Assembly (NCBI RefSeq): GCF_038005985.1
Contig: NZ_JBBOUI010000001.1
Location: 1,632,001 to 1,696,000 of the forward strand
From: Solibacillus sp. FSL R7-0682
GTDB taxonomy: Bacteria; Bacillota; Bacilli; Bacillales_A; Planococcaceae
Reading direction: 5' to 3'
DNA length: 64,000 nucleotides
In this document: positions 61,218 through 64,000 of the stretch, in pieces
How the letters are laid out: every line of letters starts with the position of its first letter
Position numbering within the stretch: position 1 is the first letter of the stretch
Notes under the pieces: model-generated
Told to the model about the DNA's origin: nothing
Database searches by the model: none
What the model saw: only the letters and a program-made list of their open reading frames with translations
Translations under genes and position numbers: made by a program

Positions 61218-61750
61218 AGGTAAAAAAACGAACAGTTTGGTTTTTAACATTAGTAAGCTTAGTTGCCGTAATTTCTGTGTTTTACATTTTTGAAGACAAT
61301 CCGACACCAAATTTTATGACAATTTTTACAGATGACGCACTTGATAATACAGAAATTTTAGGTGTCAATCAAAGTACAACACAAACGGTTAATTCAGAAA
61401 GCGATCTTTTCCAAGAAATGCGCCTAGAAATCGATAATAAAAGAAGCCAATTACGTGAACAACTAACACAAAAGGTTGCATCGGCAGATTACACTGCTGA
61501 AGAGAAAAATGCTGCCTTTGATGAAATGGATAAATTGATTAAACTGGATTCCTCTGAAGCGATGTTAGAAATGCTTATTAAATCAATGGGTTATTCAGAT
61601 GCACTTGTTCGAATTGAAGATTCAAATGTTAAAGTATCTGTTATGTCTGATGAATCATCGAACCAGCAAGCAAGTGAAATTATGCATACAATCCTCTCTG
61701 AAATGGAGGAAAATGTGAAAGTGACAGTGGACTTCCAACCTTACAATTAA
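61214..61750 (+). CDS. spoIIIAH: Stage III sporulation protein AH
   Basis: 178 residues (B. subtilis about 218), overlapping spoIIIAG by four bases. N-terminal membrane helix (WFLTLVSLVAVISVFYIF), charged coiled-coil linker (FQEMRLEIDNKRSQLREQLTQKVASADYTAEEKNAAFDEMDKL) and a YscJ-like ring-building domain (EAMLEMLIKSMGYSDALVRIEDSNVKVSVMSDE). It binds SpoIIQ across the intermembrane space. Confidence 0.92.
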   Translation: MKVKKRTVWFLTLVSLVAVISVFYIFEDNPTPNFMTIFTDDALDNTEILGVNQSTTQTVNSESDLFQEMRLEIDNKRSQLREQLTQKVASADYTAEEKNAAFDEMDKLIKLDSSEAMLEMLIKSMGYSDALVRIEDSNVKVSVMSDESSNQQASEIMHTILSEMEENVKVTVDFQPYN

Positions 61751-61910
61751 ATGCCTGACATCATGATGTGAATTCTGTATGTGTTATATAGCAGTTGGTG
61801 CGAACTTTTGGTGTTTTAACATAGATTTGCTCTAATTTATGACTAGTTTTATGCTATTTCAATTTAACTATTTAAAAATAATCAGAAAAATTATAAAATA
61901 ACTCATGTAC

Positions 61911-61916
61911 TATAAT
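61911..61916 (+). promoter_or_regulatory. Candidate -10 element of the acc operon
   Basis: TATAAT with a TGT-like extended context (ATGTACTATAAT), 24 bp before the accB start; the -35 region is weak (AAATTA at proper distance). Spacer 61751-61939 is otherwise AT-rich. Confidence 0.45.
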
Positions 61917-61939
61917 ATTGATTAAGGGGAGAAGTAACA

Positions 61940-62440
61940 ATGTTCAAAGTTCAAGAAATCCGTGAAATTATTAAGTTAGTAGATGCTTCGTCAATTGACG
62001 AGTTCGTGTACGAAGCTGATGGAGCAAAGGTTAAATTAAAGAAAAAGGGTGGCGTTACGGAAGTCGTAGCACCTAAAAAAGAAGTAGTACAAACAGTAGT
62101 AGAAAAAGTGGAAGCGGCTCCAGCACCAGTTGCACCAGCAGCTCCAGCACCAAAAGTAGAATCTCCAGCACCGGCTGCACCAGTAGCAGATACTGCAGAT
62201 CTACATAAAATCACATCTCCAATGGTTGGTACGTTCTATCAAGCTCCAAATCCAGAGTCACCAGCTTACGTTAAGGTTGGCGATAAAGTGGGCGATGAAT
62301 CAATCGTATGTATCGTTGAAGCAATGAAATTATTCAACGAGATTGAAGCTGAAGTTAAAGGTGAAATCGTAGAAATTTTAGTAAAAGATGGCCAATTAGT
62401 AGAATATGGTCAACCTCTATTCCTAGTAAAAGCTGAATAA
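61940..62440 (+). CDS. accB: Biotin carboxyl carrier protein of acetyl-CoA carboxylase
   Basis: 166 residues, AAGGGGAGAAG site. N-terminal helical part ([35 protein letters not shown]), Ala/Pro-rich mobile linker (about 52-82) and C-terminal biotinyl domain with the biotin site EAMKLFNE (Lys130). It carries the biotin that shuttles CO2 in the first step of fatty acid synthesis. The accB-accC order after spoIIIA matches the Bacillus layout. Confidence 0.96.
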   Translation: MFKVQEIREIIKLVDASSIDEFVYEADGAKVKLKKKGGVTEVVAPKKEVVQTVVEKVEAAPAPVAPAAPAPKVESPAPAAPVADTADLHKITSPMVGTFYQAPNPESPAYVKVGDKVGDESIVCIVEAMKLFNEIEAEVKGEIVEILVKDGQLVEYGQPLFLVKAE

Positions 62441-62455
62441 GGAGCGCGATTACCA

Positions 62456-63814
62456 ATGAAAAAAGTATTGATTGCAAACCGTGGCGAAATTGCAGTACGT
62501 ATTATCCGTGCTTGTAAAGAGCTAGGTATTCAAACTGTTGCAGTATATTCTGAGGCTGACGCAGAAGCGTTACATGTGAAATTAGCTGATGAGGCGTATT
62601 GCATCGGTCCTAAATTATCTAAAGACTCATATTTAAGTTTCCCAGCTGTGCTTGGGGTAGCACAAAAAACAGGTGTAGACGGCATCCATCCGGGCTACGG
62701 ATTCTTAGCAGAAAACGCAGCTTTTGCTGAAGCTTGTGAAAACGCTGGCATTAAATTTATCGGTCCTTCCTCAGATGCAATTAAAATCATGGGGATTAAA
62801 GACGTAGCACGTGACACAATGGAAGCGGCTAATGTTCCTTTAGTTCCTGGTACTGGCATCGTACCTGATATCGAAACAGGTAAAGAATGGGCGAGCAATA
62901 TCGGTTACCCAGTAATCATCAAGGCAACAGCCGGTGGTGGCGGTAAAGGGATTCGTGTAGCTCGTACAGAGGAAGAGTTAGTAAAAGGAATCGAAATTAC
63001 TCAAAAAGAAGCAGCAGCGGCATTCGGCAACCCTGGTGTTTACTTAGAGAAATTTATTGAGTACTTCCGTCACTGTGAAATTCAAGTTTTAGCTGATAGT
63101 CATGGTAATGTTGTTCACCTAGGTGAGCGTGACTGTACGGTTCAACGCCGTATGCAAAAGCTTGTAGAGGAAGCACCTTCTCCAGCTTTATCAGAAGAGC
63201 GTCGTGCTCAAATGGGTGAAGCCGCAGTGAAGGCTGCAAAAGCTTGTAATTATGAAGGTGCAGGTACAATTGAGTTCATCTACGATTACCAAGAAGACAA
63301 GTTCTACTTCATGGAAATGAACACACGTATCCAAGTAGAACACCCAGTAACAGAAATGATTACGGGTGTAGACCTTGTTCAACAGCAATTAAAAATCGCT
63401 TCAGGTGCAGCACTTCCATTTAAACAAGAAGATATTAAAATCAATGGTTGGGCAATTGAATGTCGTATTAATGCTGAAAATGCATACAAAAACTTCATGC
63501 CTTCAGCTGGTTCAGTAGATACTTATGTTGTACCAGGTGGTTATGGGGTACGTGTAGACTCTGCAGTATATGCGGGCTATACAATTCCACCATACTATGA
63601 TTCTATGGTAGCGAAGCTAATCGTTCATGCAGATACGCGTGATGAGGCAATCGCTAAAATGAATCGTGCACTATCAGAATTCGAAGTTGCTGGCCCAGGA
63701 ATCAACACAACAATTCCTTTCCACCAAGCATTAATGAACAATGAAGTGTTCCAATCAGCGAAATTCAACACGAAATTCCTTGAAGAGAACGATATTTTAA
63801 ACACAAAAAAATAA
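62456..63814 (+). CDS. accC: Biotin carboxylase of acetyl-CoA carboxylase
   Basis: 452 residues, GGAGCG site 15 bp after accB. N-terminal [47 protein letters not shown]-grasp glycine loop GGGGKGIRV near 160, [12 protein letters not shown], and catalytic [18 protein letters not shown] near 287. It carboxylates the biotin of AccB using ATP and bicarbonate. Confidence 0.97.
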   Translation: MKKVLIANRGEIAVRIIRACKELGIQTVAVYSEADAEALHVKLADEAYCIGPKLSKDSYLSFPAVLGVAQKTGVDGIHPGYGFLAENAAFAEACENAGIKFIGPSSDAIKIMGIKDVARDTMEAANVPLVPGTGIVPDIETGKEWASNIGYPVIIKATAGGGGKGIRVARTEEELVKGIEITQKEAAAAFGNPGVYLEKFIEYFRHCEIQVLADSHGNVVHLGERDCTVQRRMQKLVEEAPSPALSEERRAQMGEAAVKAAKACNYEGAGTIEFIYDYQEDKFYFMEMNTRIQVEHPVTEMITGVDLVQQQLKIASGAALPFKQEDIKINGWAIECRINAENAYKNFMPSAGSVDTYVVPGGYGVRVDSAVYAGYTIPPYYDSMVAKLIVHADTRDEAIAKMNRALSEFEVAGPGINTTIPFHQALMNNEVFQSAKFNTKFLEENDILNTKK

Positions 63815-63856
63815 TAGATATGTTATTTGAGAAAATAATATAAAAATTTTAATTAT

Positions 63857-63893
63857 AGGTCTTCTAACTTAACCAGTTAGGGGGCCTTTTTGC
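63857..63893 (+). terminator. Terminator after accC
   Basis: AGGTCTTCTAAC pairs with GTTAGGGGGCCT (small internal mismatches) followed by TTTTTG. The last ~100 bases of the window hold no gene that I can support. Confidence 0.75.
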
Positions 63894-64000
63894 ATGAGTA
63901 GAATGGTGTAAAAAACAATTAGGGGGAAATTACCTTGAAAGGGAAATATAAATATATAATGTAAAGCAAATGCTGGGGGTATTCCACAAGATTAAGCTGG

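Noticed and set aside
62695-63388. Minus-strand frames opposite accC and accB
   Set aside because: Shadows of strongly conserved plus-strand genes; composition and lack of starts argue against coding.
63930-64000. Start of a gene at the right edge
   Set aside because: A TTG after GGGGGAAA opens only nine codons before a stop; nothing recognisable.

Overview
The window reads as chromosome of a low-GC, endospore-forming member of the Bacillales. A spoIIIA sporulation operon sits directly before accB-accC at the right end, Shine-Dalgarno sites are strong AGGAGG types, and GTG/TTG starts are frequent. A Lysinibacillus/Solibacillus-like (Planococcaceae/Caryophanaceae) host is my inference. No rRNA, tRNA or CRISPR array was seen.

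Region 1 (1-13348), injection-machine-like operon. Closely packed plus-strand genes encode a PP2C phosphatase (cut by the window edge), a membrane-anchored degenerate PP2C with TPR-like repeats, two unrecognised proteins, an Hsp70-fold ATPase, a possible baseplate-type protein, a DcrB/DUF1795-like protein, a VgrG/gpD-like spike, a pentapeptide-repeat protein, a small conserved protein, a DUF4280 PAAR-like tip and a second VgrG-like spike with a strongly acidic tail. The set resembles the spike, tip, chaperone and phospho-regulation parts of type VI or extracellular contractile injection systems, but no sheath, tube or AAA+ recycling gene lies in the window.

Region 2 (13348-44100), polymorphic toxin locus and silent cassette array. 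The second spike gene overlaps by one base a full-length toxin gene: Lys-rich head, pre-toxin TG (PT-TG) domain, Pro/Ala-rich linker, HNH nuclease tip, then an immunity gene. About 30 kb of degraded or 5'-truncated copies of the same toxin follow. Each has a different C-terminal toxin domain and most have a matching immunity gene: NucA-like/YezG (twice), AHH/ankyrin-SUFU, LHH-like/SUKH (twice), an HH-motif nuclease/Imm30-like, Ntox15/Tdi1-like, GH-E/ankyrin+DUF2185, PD-(D/E)xK/Imm70, and GH-E-like/tandem TPR. Every recognised toxin domain is a nuclease. Orphan immunity genes (including PoNi), immunity-gene relics, repeated hairpins, duplicated 3' ends of the spike gene, an IS66 element nested in an IS21 remnant, recombinase and XRE-regulator fragments and a perfect 68-bp inverted repeat lie among the cassettes. 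The structure suggests recombination-driven toxin switching, as in Rhs, CdiA or Maf loci, here linked to a VgrG/PAAR-like apparatus.

Region 3 (44300-56700), a LacI-regulated catabolic operon: zinc alcohol dehydrogenase, LacI regulator, UlaG-like metallo-hydrolase, a complete TRAP transporter (DctP, DctQ, DctM), class III CoA transferase, HMG-CoA-lyase-like enzyme, aldehyde dehydrogenase, ThDP-dependent enzyme and a xylose-isomerase-like TIM barrel. A perfect 20-bp palindrome before the first gene is the likely operator. The substrate is unknown.

Region 4 (56700-64000), housekeeping: a nitronate monooxygenase-like enzyme, an ArsR regulator coupled to an SRPBCC-PDZ fusion, a reduced spoIIIA operon (AC, AD, short AE, a 44-residue AF-like protein, short AG, AH; no AA or AB at this locus), then accB and accC.
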